A DNA stretch of 64,000 nt from Bactericera cockerelli (taxonomy: Eukaryota > Arthropoda > Insecta > Hemiptera > Triozidae): NCBI GenBank assembly GCA_024516035.1, contig CM044967.1:9179413-9243412 (forward strand). Direction: 5' to 3'. A program made the position numbers and the translations under genes. Every line of letters starts with the position of its first letter. Within the stretch, counting starts at the first letter, position 1. Of this stretch, positions 26,401-41,030 are shown piece by piece. Under the pieces are notes generated by a model, which made no database searches, was not told the origin of the DNA, and saw nothing but the letters and a program-made list of their open reading frames with translations.

Positions 26401-29400
26401 TGCGCTACTCCACTCGGCCACGGTGACTTCAAACTGGTAAATTAGTGTATATCTTTTTTTTTTCTGGCAACATTATACTCGTACAGATGCGAAATTTCAG
26501 TCTTTAAATTCAGGAGTTTTCGAGATATTCGATTTTAAAAATCGGCCATTTTAATACTCATCACAATAATGGATCACTTCCAGAATTCAATTGATTTTAG
26601 GCTATAATTAAAAGAAAACTCCACAGATTGCCTCTGTAGTAAAAGTGGTCGTATGGCAATCTATTTTAGGAATTTAGATATTTAGTACTCAAAGTTGGAG
26701 TAAAATAACTCATCAGTTCTTTTACTCCGGAGTTAATGTTTATAATTCTATCATAACACTCTAACACCAGTTGACTAAATTGTACAAATCAAAAAGTAGT
26801 TGTAGGAAAAATCAAAAAGTAGTTGTAGGAAAACGTAGAAATTCTGTTCATTATTTTTTTTTATTTTTGACATGCAAATTTTTAATCAAGATAGGATTTC
26901 AGGAGTTCTGATTTATAATTTTCCTGGGTCAGCTATTTTACTAATACACTTTACAAAGACTATGTTCTCTAATTAATATTGACTACAGAAATAATTTTCA
27001 AATTTGACAACCCAGAGAAAGCAAGAATTGAAAGAAAAAAAAATGGGGTAGCAAAAACTATACATGGCAAAGAGTGATCCATAAATAAGCAACTAAAAGA
27101 AAACTATGGAATAGATAGTTCTAGATAGATCCTTATTATCTAAATGTCCTTCAATACAATAATAATACTCTTAAGTGGAAGGTAACCACCAGGCGAGGTT
27201 AATGCTGAAAGCATTTTCTACCACCTGACCCTCAAAGTCTTATTATTATGTGGTCATAAACTCAAATTAATGAGGAAAAATTCATGCACTGGGTGGGATT
27301 CGAACCAACGGATCCCTCCGCTACCTGAATCACCAGACCAGCGCGTTAACCGCTTGACTACCAGTGCACTATAATCGAGGGTTACATTATCTGATGGTAT
27401 AATGAATCTTCTATCTTGCACTGACAGTCTAAATAAAGCACTACTTATACTTATTCTTACCTGGTAAAGATGAGTTCAATAAGTATTACATTGTTAAACA
27501 ATGTTCTGTATACTTGAGAGCTTTTAATGTTTATGAATAAAAGACCATGATTTACTTTAAGATACATACTATATTACTTTTACTTTAGACTTGGTCTTGA
27601 ACCTCAGACCCTAGATTAAGAGTCGTCCATTCTCCCAATTTGGCCTTTTGGGTAAGATAGGTACCCATCATTGATTTTATTTTATCAATTTAACAGTTTC
27701 AAGTACCTGAGATCAGCAAGAGGTAGAAATTCGAGATCTATTAACATCCGAAGACTTGGTAGACTGTGAGCAGTGATACGCCCGTTGGATAAGTAACAAA
27801 CAACACAAACACTATCTGCAAAAAGAAAAAGAGAAAGTTGGAAACTATTCAGTGCATGGAAGATTTTTTTCTTCAATTTTCTGATTAGAGGTGGTTCATT
27901 TTTTTTCTTCTCAATATAACTTGATATTTCAATAATGAAATTGTTATCACCTTAGTCAACACAAGTTATAGTGGAAAAAAAAACAGATTAACAGAATAAG
28001 TTACATAAAGGCTACAGATATTCAGTAATAAAATAAATGTAAAGGTTAATACCTAAAAAGTACACACATCTAGCCAAAATTATTACAAATATTCATCATT
28101 TATACATAGGTTAAAAAATCTGGTGTGACACCACACGACTTTCCTTATCACTCGAAAATAAGTCAAAGTCCACCACTGGAGACTCAACGGTAACATTTAG
28201 CTAAAAAATCAATGTCAAATTCGTAATCAGCACCTCAAAAACATTAGATTTGATAAGTCACAACCATGGGGGTTGGGTGAATAATAAAAAAGTTAGTCAA
28301 AGCGGCCCACCCAAAAAAAGGAAATTTTTGCAATGTTCCAAAATGTTCAAGATATCAAATCAAATGATCTGAGTAAACCCCTATTATTTTTTCATTCCAA
28401 GAAAATGTTGTTCTCTAACTTTTTTGTATCTTTAACCAATCCAAAGGAATTTTTTGGGGCCCTGCGGTCTGATTTCAACCAAAAGTTTCGTGGTTCGTAT
28501 GGTCTTAACTTTTATACCAAAAATCAAGTCTTAGCTCTTACTGTTCTCGAGATATCTTGTTTAGAGACAGACAGACAGACGGAAGGACGCATGGACTATT
28601 GGCCGAAAACAACTTTTTTGGTATCGAAATATGAAAAACGGTAGGTCAAATTTTCGACGAATACGATACTTTCCTTATTATATAATAAGGAAAGTAAAAA
28701 GACTCACCTTTCAGATGAATTATTTCAGCCTTTACAATAAAGTCATTTTCTGTCAACTGCTGTCGATAGATACAATTCTGGGAAGGTAGAGCGACCACCC
28801 GCGCTTGCTTTTCACTTATTGCTACAACGAATTGCTTATCACAAGAAGAATTAAAATTAAAAGACTCTCCTGTGAGCGGAGGAGACATACGATTATTAGG
28901 GGAAGATTTTGTTGGGGTTTCTGAAAATAAGAAAAACAAGAACAAACACTATATTTTATAACTCGCATCATAGTTGTCAGAAATATTATCTATCATCAAA
29001 CAATGATATATAAAAAAAAAATAAGAAAAAAAAATAAAAAAAAAAACACTGAGATTTCTCTCACACTCACGTTTTTGTTTGTTTGCAACTGAATTGCATC
29101 GTGTGTGTAAATCTTTAAGAGAATCTGTTTGTGTAGAAATAAAGTAAACATAATTATAATTCTAATTCTAATTCAAAGAGTAACAAATTAAAGTTTTACT
29201 ATTTATGTATAATTAATAATAAAAATATTAAAAAAAAAAAAAAATCAAAAGGAACATTTCTGGTAATAATATATCTGGTATCTAGTACCTACTCTTGAAC
29301 AGTATGCGACACATTTGCTAGGTATGCGACTTCTACTATCAATTGCTTGATTGGTACTAGAGATAAAAATCAAAATAAAAGGTACAACATTTCTTATCTC

Positions 29401-32400
29401 TTCATAGAGGCAATGCAGTAACATGAATCCGATTAGATAGTTTTTAAACATACAGGGTGCAAAAAATGAAAATGTGAGAGATTTCTCTCACAACCGTACT
29501 GATTGCGGGTTAATGAAAAAATTGTAAAATGAAATTTAATACATTCCTTCCTTTAAAAAAATGTAGAAATTCTTACATTTATAATTTCATAATTCGTACT
29601 GTTCAATACAAAGTTACACTATAGTAATTCGTAATCAATGTAGCACAACAGTTATAATTTCATAATTTATTTTTATTTCCATCAAAATCCAACCATCTAT
29701 AAACAGAAGACTTCCTCCTTCTTCAACCTCCTTTTTCTTGCAGGTCTGAAATTATATTGCTCTACAACTTACAGTTTGCTAGATATTTTTTTACTCAAAC
29801 TTTCATACTAGTGGTTCTGTGAACTGTAAACCTCACACAGATTCAACTATCGCATTATAAATGTTCAATCAAGCATGAGGACATCTAGACCTTTCATTCA
29901 ATACTCCACTCGATAGGTTTTAATTAAAAAATATCAACCGGCCCTTTTTCGATTTTTACTGTAGTGCAGCCCCCTTAGCTTTCACGATCAACGAATTTTA
30001 CTACTGAACTCAAATTTCTCAACGACTCTACAAAATTTCAAGAGCTATGCTTTATTCAATAAAAATAGAAAAATCGTTTTCAATTTTCACCAAAATGGCC
30101 CCCATTTGGCCCGAGTGGCCTAATTCGGCCCAAAAAGTATAGGTAAAATTCTAGGACTCCAATAAACATGTATACAAAATTTCATCAATTTTGAAGAATC
30201 CGTTCGAGAGTTATCGCGGAACAGACAGACAGACAAACGAAAGCCAAAATGGTCCAGTATGTAAGTTAAAACAGAACCTCACTTAGTGAGGTCGCTTCGC
30301 TCCCTCACTGTGTTCGGTTAGTTATACTCTATACATATACAAACAAACCATTTTTATGAACCATTCTTCTACAAATATGCTATCAGCTTAGTTACCAAAA
30401 AAAGTGAAAGATCGCGATACTTTCTATAGGTAAATTAAAACTCAGAATTTTAGGTAGCTCTAGGAGACCTACAAAAACATACATTAATTTTATGATATTC
30501 AACTTTATCACACTTACTTTGTTTTTCCCGACCTTCGTCTCGCCACACCTCGTACGAAGATGGGATAAGGGCACCATTGCAGTCAAGAAAAGATAATGTC
30601 AAGATACTTCCTTTCAGTCGAAATACAGTTCCTGTTGCCAAATTAGAATATGGTAGTAAATAACACTTTAAAAATGACAATAAAGGTATTAACATTAAAT
30701 TAGAAGGTTATTGAGATGTGAACTTAATAGCATGACCTGCAGATTTGAAATCACCTATTTGGATTAACAAGTAAACATTCTCTCACAAAATGTTAGAGGT
30801 TCACAATGACAGTTATCATCATTACCATTACTACTATGGACAATACCTATTTGGTCACCAATTGTGCAGTTCAAATCCTCAGCTTTTAGAAACAAAATCT
30901 AACACATTAGGTGAACCACTTTTCTATTTCTGTATTATTTTTGTAATATATATATAGTGATGCTTTTGAATATTTTTTACAGAAGCTTAGTATAAGGTTT
31001 TTCACAAAAGTTGCAATTTGAAATCAAATTTGAATGATTAAGGCAATAATGGACTACCTTACCTGATGAAGATACCGAGGAAGTAACAGGTTGGGTTTGT
31101 CTTGATTCGCCGCAGGAAGGGACTGATAGAATGACGGTCAGAACAGAACCAAGACTTGTACCAATCCACAAAGTTGGAAATGAGTTGGAACTCTCTGTGA
31201 TAAGAAAAAAAAATTGAAATTACCGTTTCATTAATCATCGCTATTTATATTTTTATATTTTAAATTTATATTTTAGTTAAAAAATGAACTTTATTAATCA
31301 AAATATCAAAATTTACTTCATTTCGAGAATATTAAATCCGATTTGATGAAATTTTGCAAGTACATTGCAAGTACTGTGAGAGTAAAGGGACTCTTAAGTC
31401 TCATCCTCGTAGGGTAAACTGAGTATAATACTGTACAAATACAGGGAAGGTGTTGTATATCTTGTACCGGGATTCTAGGTGGTGATTATTAAGGAAGTCA
31501 AGAACATACAGAAATAACTATATTATTGCCAATTTCTTAAATTGCAAGTGACTACCGAGATGCCCGCAATTTTGTGATGTTTAACCTTTTACGATTTAAT
31601 TATAAATCCGAAAGACTAATAGATAGCTCTACATTTTTTTTTTTTTTGAAAGATCACAACTGACCATTATTAAAAGTGAATTAAAATACAAGTAATCCTG
31701 TTCGACCTTAGGATCTCCGAAATAGGCTACCGATCACTTGCACAACAATTTACCTTTTAAAAAAAACTTACAATTGCGACAAGAGAAAAAATTATTCACT
31801 GTATTTATTGGGACAAGAAAGAAAGACAAAGGAACAGGTCAAGTGCCTAGTTCATTTTTAAATAAATACCGGGTAGACTAAAAATTTTATACTTATTTCG
31901 GAATTTTTATTTCCGTGGATTGAAAAAATGTTTATCTGCAAGCTCACCTGACTTTTTGGTATAAGATTCGCCAAACAATAAACAATGGATTGACTCATCA
32001 CTGATATTTTCTAAACTTGACATACTAGAACTTCTACTTCGGGAGAAGGAGCTGTCCAATTTATCTACAGGAAGAAAGCAGATTTTATAAGTTCAAGTTT
32101 TTCAAAAGAAATATCATACTGGATGACATCATAAAGGATTACATTGACATGATTGAAGGCTTAGAATGACCCTTTCAAGATAATATTGAAACAACCATAC
32201 ATATCATAACATATAGGTAAATAGATCTACTGAAATATGAATACATGTAGAATATGTATTCATATTATTATATGTATATTGGACTGTTAAAAAATGATAG
32301 GCACTCTCATTAATTTTTTTGTTGCCATCAATCAGTTCAGTTAATTCTTCATATTCTGATATTAAAATCAACCTAATATAAGATATAGTATGCATGTAGG

Positions 32401-33446
32401 GTTATATCAATGAGAATCTTTATTATAAGCTTCAGTAAATATCTTCGTGTTTAATCAAGATGGACAGAGAAAAATTAAAGATAATTTTAAACATTCGACT
32501 TCTATTAGAGATAAAAGGATACAGAAGCACTGCTTGGAGAAAAAAATATTCAAAGTTGGTTTTTTTTCTCTTATTCAAAAAATGCCGTTTAACACAGACC
32601 GAAAAACTTTCTGCAAGGGCTACTTCGGCATGAAGATATTTAGTGACACGTAAATAACTATTTTTTCCTAAATCAGTTTAAAAACCTCGACCACTTTTGT
32701 TTCAAGACTTCAAGACCACTAAAGATGACAAACTGAACACGTCATATTTAACGATATTAAATAAATAATAATACATAATCTGATGGACAATTGCTATCTT
32801 TCTATTACAATGAACAAGTCATGCTCATATACCTAGTTCATTATTAAAGTGAAATTGAACCTTGATCAAATAGACAGATTCCAAAATTATAGACAAATTC
32901 ATTAATATAAATAAGAACAAAGATCACAATTTTAAAGGTTACCATATTATTTGTATAAATCACAAGCGTGATTTGCCATCAATCAAATTCCTGAAAATAA
33001 CAACTTTTGGAAAGTTGGTAATTTTTTATTGCCTCAGTATGTCTCAGAAGGTCTTCTGAGACATACTTTATAAAAAAACACTTTTTGTAATTAGGAGAGC
33101 CGAATTATCAAAAAACTACTTCGAAAATATTGACAAATGGTAATAGAAAGAAAAAAAACATGAAGCCGCTTGCAGAAACAAAAGTAGTTAATCATTTTTC
33201 TCTCAATTTCTATTTCCAATTCAAACAGAAAAAAAAATCGTTTTTTTCCAAATATTCCTATTGAAATGAGTTAACTCATTACTGTTCATAGTGTTCATAT
33301 TAAAATTTTATTTTTCATCTTTAGTGGTTACAAAGTCATTACAAAAGCAATAAGTGTTTGTTTTTAGTTGCAAGACTGTTATACATTCTCAGATTATACA
33401 GTGTTGTTTATAACTGCACTATAGGATTGTAGATGGTGGGGTTTTC

Positions 33447-33480
<34 letters not shown>

Positions 33481-36400
33481 AGAAATATCCAGTAGGTGGC
33501 TATTGTATTTTTATTCTGTGAACATTGATAATATTTTTCAAGATAACGCAAGTTAAGCAATTAAGGATAGCTTTAAAACTTGCTGGTACTAATAATCAAA
33601 CAACATACTCAGTAATTTTCAATAATTACCTACTACAAATTTCTACAACCAAAAAATCAAAATTTCATTTTAATTTTATTTACTAAGGAAGCACTTAAAA
33701 TTATTAGTTTATCAAAAAATATTAAAATAAGAGAGCTCAATTTTTGTAATGAACTAATAATTTTATTCATTTTTATAAAGGTATTTAATTGAGGGATACG
33801 ATTTTAAAAAAGGTTACAAAATTTAAATATTCTTTATAAAGTCGCAATAAGAAAGTTAAGTTACTGTCAAACTTTAATTGAATATCCAAATAGGAAAAAG
33901 TGTAGACTATCAAATATACCAAATTGATATCATATACATATAACATCTTTTGATGATGTGAAATATCTCACTAGGTTAACTTTAACAAACCCTATCTAAT
34001 AACAAGATCTGAAAGATCAATTATTTTACTAAAAACAAATCTACTAAAAAAATCAAAACAAAGTATACGTGAGCATTTGTTAAAATTAAATTTGACTGAA
34101 TTAGGTTGGGCTAGGTTGATAATAGTAATCAAAGCTAATATTTTTTTTTATAGATGTAATAAATTATGACTAATCAGAGGGATAGAAATTTGACATTGCC
34201 CAGAAAGCTACTTATATTTTTCAAATCAGCTTTGCTTCCTAGTTTACGGAAAAGTTAACTTTACTTACACTTATTAATACACCTTACAATCTATACATAC
34301 ACACACACAAACAAACACACACACACAGACACACACATGTATGTATATGCACTTAAATGTACATATAATTATAAACGTATACATACCAAAAACTGAACAT
34401 TTTTGTTTTCGTAATAAATTCAAAACCAAAGGAGATTGGAAACTAAAAATATACTTGAAAATATCAAATCGTTTTGAAATGTCTGCTTGCGAACAAACAT
34501 GGAGCATAATTTAATCGATTCGAATACACACTGGAAATACACATCCAAGCCATTTCGAAACAGCTCAATATAAATTTTCAAGTTGTCTTTTACTTGTACC
34601 ACAGTTTATGTTAATTCCATTTTCTATCTTCAATTTGATTTAATTGGTATATTTCAAATCCTCATACGTTCACACAACTTTTGTAGTAGTATCTATCTAC
34701 AGGAGATTAGTTGGTTTTTTCTCTTAGAAAATATACGAGTACTTACCGACAGAAATATCTGTCCACTGACTGTTTTTTCATGTGTTTCCTTGTGGACTAA
34801 ATTTTGTACAACTTTATTTTGTATTTAAAAATTTCAAGATTTTTTTATTTGTTTTAATAGAAAACCAAGAGTATGGGGACTTACACTAAACAGGATAGAC
34901 ATGTAAAAATCATCTACTGGTCCATAATAGAAAATTAATTGTTGTGATTTTTTTGGTAAGAGACGAAAACTAAAAGATAAAAAACAACAAATGGATCATC
35001 AAAACACTTTATCCCTTCTCTATGTACTTTTGATGGTGATTCTTCTTTTTCCATTGTGAACATATGCGAGTAAATTTTACATATTTATACCTCCTGGTCG
35101 TTGTAAATTCCAACACTGTTAGTTTTATATCAAAATGGGAAAAGAAAAAATATGGAAAAACAGAAAGTGGCCGGAATATTCTGCCGGTAGGGATGGTGGG
35201 TGACATCAATGGTTCTGAAGTTTGAAAACAAAATTGTTCAGGGTTTCACATATTGGTGCATAAAACATAATAACTAATAAATTTAATTTGACATCGTACA
35301 AAAAAAAAGAAATTGCAATAAGGTTATGGTTTGAAAAATTAGTGAGAAATGTTGCGCTATAAATGGCGGGTAAATAAACAATAGAACACCAAATATTTAT
35401 TAAATAGTATTTCATAAAAACCATGATCATGCAAGAAAAAGTATTGAATGAGGTGAAAGAGAAAGAAATCGTGATGGGAAATATCCAGAAAAGTACATGC
35501 TCCATTATAAAATTTCAAAACACACCCACACATAAGGTGTCCCATACAAACGTTCAGGGCGAAATTAATAGACGTTTTTGTAATACCTCTTTGGTGCTAA
35601 GTTTCTATTTGCGTACTGTATTTGATGGGGATAATCAGTGCTAAGTCATCACTTAGGAATTCCATTTTGTCTATTAATTTCGCCCTTAAATCTCATGCAA
35701 AAATTGAAAAAAATATACATCGAAATAGAAAATCGAAATCAAGTCCAAAGTATTATAGACACCTTACACAATACTCAATAATTTCAGCTTGTTACTCGTA
35801 CGAATCATATTAATTCTCTAGTTCTTTAAGTTGCATTCTGACGTTATTTCCAAATGATTGTGTAGGATGCCTATTTTTACTGTAGAAAAAATTATCTTTC
35901 AAATTTGAAAAGAGCATAATCAATAAACAAACATGCAGTGAAGGAAAAAAAGTGTTTTAAATTAAAAACAGAGCGAAGGATGTTTATGCTTGAAATTAGC
36001 TCCAAAGTCCTTTTGGATAAAATATTTAAAAATTTCTGAGTGTTAGGTAGCATTGAACTAATTAATAAAAATACTGGTGAAATGCAACGATGTTGATAAC
36101 TACTTTGATGGGTTTATTATTCATCATAGGGTGGTATAATCGTGAACGATGGTAACCACATAATGAAGATCACTTGGAGTTTTTACCATTGACTAAACAA
36201 GGAGACTAAAATAATCATAGTTTCCAAGGCTAATTAATAAAAAGAGCTTTTTACAGAGCCAATCACATAAAAAATGTGATCTTAACTCTATGGTAATAAG
36301 CATTTGGTCAATAATTTGAACCGTGAATTATTACTTTTCAAGCACGACATCTAATAATTTTTATTTCATAAAGATAAATTTTTGAATAAATCTTGATAAC

Positions 36401-39400
36401 TCTGATAGATCTGCACGATACTAAAAGTATTTTAAATACTCATTAATGACAGTTAAGGCACGCTGATGAAAGTGGGGTGTTCTATCAATGAAATGGTGTT
36501 TCTTCTGACTTTATCAGAGTGAAGTGGGGAGGGAAAAGATATCACACTTATTTCCAGACAATAAGTGATTTTGATTTTCATGGAGAAAAGGTTGGTGATA
36601 TTTTGTTGAATAGAAGTCGAAATATAAATTGCATGATTACTTATAATCACCCTGCTAGTAGAAAGTTCTGTAATTATAAGTGGACACAATTAACTGTTTC
36701 ACCAGTATAATCATATAAACAAGCAATTGATATAACATAACTCGTCACTCGGGGTAATTTACCCTAATATACATTTGGATACGTCAAATGAAAATCTCGT
36801 CCACTGTCTCAATTTTTTGTACTTGACTTAAAATAATACAAATTACAAAATATTCGTAAACCTAACTGACTTTTCAATAATTGATTTCTTTCTATGATGA
36901 AATGGTAAAAAGGCGTGGCTATTCCCAATCAACTTGAAATATATTCCCAAGAGAGTGTAGTAGCTAATTATTCAACAATACCAATCCTCATTAAGAAAGG
37001 GATAATTAAAAATAATTTCATTTTACATTTTAGAGATGATACCTATTATTTTAAAGTGTAACAAGAACAAACAAATACAACAGTCAAAGTGTGATCTGAA
37101 GAAAAAGACAAGAGTACAGATTCAAAATGAAAGGAAATAAAATAGTGTGAGCAAAACTTTCTTATTTCCTATAAAAATATCAAAATTCCACCAATGGTGG
37201 TTGCATTTATGATTATTTTTTTAATGAATTTTTTTGTATGGTATGGGGGTCTAATACAAGGTAAACCGCCTAAAAGTTGGTATTTAGATCGGCGATTTCC
37301 AAACTTTTTTTATGATGCTTCTTTTTTACAATGACAGTAGTACTCAATTTTTTTTCAACTTAATATTTAATAGGGTTTGTCTATCGAACTTATTGTTTCT
37401 CCAATGAAAATATGATTGATATTCGTCAAATAATACTTACGCTGTTGGCCTATTTTCTGGAACCTTGAGGAACCTAAAATCAACTTTATTCAACGCGAAC
37501 ATTTGACATGAGCTCCTTTACATAGTCTAAAATTATTTTTTTCAATGCACCTGCAGTTGAAAACCTGTTTTTTTTTTAATTCCCATAAACACAGGTTTTC
37601 ATCCAATGTGTCTTTTTGGGACCCCTATGCTTCTTGGTTTACTAGGAACTTTTAATTGTGATTTTATTTCTCATTAAAATACATCCTTCAGTGAACAAAA
37701 TTTAAAGTTTACATCTTTTTCTAATCAGGACAGCTCTTAAAAATCCCTGATCGGGTTCATTTTATTATAATCTTCATCGTTTTCTGAACTGTCCTAAGAT
37801 ATCAAAATTTGAGCTCTTCTAGCTTAAACAGTTCAAAGTTCAAGAGACAGACTTGTAACTCTAAAGTGGCCAGATTTTATATTGTCAGTCACATAAATTT
37901 ATTATTTTAGGTAATTTTAAAAGATAAGGAAATATAATAAAGTGGTGTGAATATATGTATTGTAAGGACTTTCCTTATTCTTCCCGAAAGCCATCAAAAG
38001 AAATCGATATTTCATTGCTTAGCTAAAACCACCTAAACCTAAAAATCTTCGAAATCTACCACGGCGCAACGACTGCAACAAAAATGGAAAAAAATATTGT
38101 TTTGTAAATAGAAAGTTTACACCCGTTTCATGTTTTTACATGAAATTAAAAAAGTAAGCCCCCCCCAAGGAAATTTCCGATATGTTTGTTGTAAAAAAAA
38201 GTAGACCCCCATATTCTTTTACTGTAAGAATTTTTACTAAAAAAGCATATATCTTATCATAGCCCGAATAGCCATTAAAAAAAAAAGATCCCTAGGGCCG
38301 CCCCAGACCTCAACCAAAAGTTTTATGCTGTCTTTCTGTCTCTATTTTTTCAGTCTAGCTCTTACAGTTCTTGAAATTTTTTGTTTACAGACAGATGGAC
38401 AATTGGACACACAAACTAATTACTGAAACTTTGGAATTGGGCTCTGGGGGGCTTTAATTAAAACGTGTTTTGGCACTTAAAACTGATTATTAAAAAAAAA
38501 TTGGCTACATAATGGGCGTAGCCAGGATTTTGGCTGATGAGGAAAATCAATAATACCTAGTGTTGCATACTCCCTGGAATTTTCTAGGGGGGGGGGGGCT
38601 GCCCCCCCCCTGGCTACGCCCATGGCTACATATTACATTACTTTCTTAATTATAGGAAAAGGAAAGTAATAAGGATGAAAAATATTTAGTTAAGACGTGA
38701 AATGTAAACTCTAAGCAAACGAAATTTGAAACCATGCAAAATAAAACAATTCATAAAATAAATCAAGAAAATAAAGAAAATACGACAGTTTTGGATAGTA
38801 CGTCACCAAACGGAGCAAGAGATGGGGTGGGTGGGGTAGGGGGAGGGTTAAAATCATATTCACTTGAGACTATGTATTACTGGCAGGGAGCTACACAATT
38901 TAGAGGAACTTGAGAAATCAGACGAGACGAAGAGAGAAGAGAGGGTGGTCACAGGTCACATACATAAATGTCATAAACAGATGATAGTGAGCAGGTATGT
39001 TGAGAAGGTTAATTATTTGATACAAAGAAGAGCTGATAGGTAATCCGTGATAAATCGTAAGGGTTAGAGAAATATTTAAAATTAAGATTAAGAAGAACAA
39101 AAAAAATTACCTACGTATTCTATTAGTTGTTAGTTATGGAGGTCAGACGTCAAACCATGATGATTTTCCCTTTTCAATGTTGAATTTTATATTTGCTGAG
39201 AAATCAGTACATAGAATATTACAATCTCACGAAGAATAATAATAATATTAAAAACAAAGACATCCCATCCAAATTGTTTGGATTGACCGAGATGGAATGA
39301 TAATTAATAGTAGGTATTGTGTAAGTAATGGCGTAAAAGGTAGTGAAGATAGCGTTAAAAAACGCACTCGGTAATAAATTCGACAAAAGAACTCATTCTT

Positions 39401-40991
39401 GTTCAAATTAAAAATAAAGTTTTGGAATTTTCGTCACTTTTTTTTGCTCCTAAGAGCCCCAATTTTGTTATTCCCAAAATGTTCTAAAATAAAGTACTTT
39501 TATGACAGCCCTTGAAAACATCTAATATTGAATATTAATTAATTTTATGGTGGTTACCGACATCAAAAATCGACCGTTAAGGAGCAGACTCGTGACCAGG
39601 AGGTCGATTTCCAATCATGGCGAATTTTAGTTGGGTGAGTTTGAGTATTTAACATCACTCTTGTGATTGACACATGTATGGTAATATATTTCTCTCGAAT
39701 TTATGGGATTTTTTTAGTATAATATAAGGTTACTAAGCTCTTTTTCCAGATACTATTTTTGTTGGTCGGTTTGAAAAACTTTTCACACATAAACTTTTCA
39801 TTTGTTATGAATCAATGAACTAGTAGGTATTTAAAAAGTAAAAGAAATGAAAATCACACTGAGAATATTTGACGTGATAAGAGTACTTTTTTGTCCAGAC
39901 GTTTGCCTGTCTTCCAAGGTATGTTCCTATGAGTATGTTTATTTTAAAATTTAAATGAAAGTTTACAGAAGAGAAGAGTGTAACGAGAGATATCGATAGA
40001 TCATCAATGTATGTTTTAAAGCTCGTGCAAATGGTATGAGTAGGAAGAACTAAGATTTAATCAAATTAAGGGTAGTGATATTTACATGTTTCAAGAAACA
40101 CGTCGTAGTGGTCCTATTTTCACGAATCATAGGATAGAGCACACAATATTTACATACGAGGACACATTGAAGACTTTCTGATAAATAACATCGGGGCTAC
40201 AGAGAGGTAAATAAGTATATTAGACTTGAGGTGACTGTACTACCAAAACTCGAGTATTGTCGTGTTGACAACTTGTCAGAAGAACAGTTGCGAGGGTTAG
40301 GTTGTAAGCCATCAGCGGAATATGAAATTGTAGACAAGCATCTTTGAAACTTGGTCCGCTGAGTACCTTGCGATCGGGATCTTCTCACGGGCTCAATGCT
40401 GGGCTTACTCCCCCGAGCTGAAGCAGGGTTCACAGGGGCGGGGCCTTGGCCCAGGGAGGTGGCACACTGTTTGGCTGACGTGGGAGACACACACACGCCG
40501 TTCATCTATTTGATGCAGTGACAGTGATGGGTTATGGTTAGTATGAATGAAACACGAGGTAGAGCTCAAGGCTTTACATATAATGCCTAACCTATCAATA
40601 TAGATAAGTCTACATCAAATTATTTTCGAAATGTTATGAATCTTTTTATATAAATACTAGCGGTTACACCCGCCGCTTCGCCAGCCCATCAAACACACAC
40701 AACGCACACACACACCCACCCACACACACACATCCACACACACACATCCACACACACCCCACACACACATCCACACACACACATCCACACACACACACCC
40801 ACACACACGCACACACACGCACACACCCACACACCACACACACACATACCACACCCACACACACCACACACACACCACACACACACACACACCACACACA
40901 CACCACACACACACACACACACCACACACACACACACCACACACACACACACCACACACACACACCACACACACACCACACACACACCACA

Positions 40992-41030
<39 letters not shown>

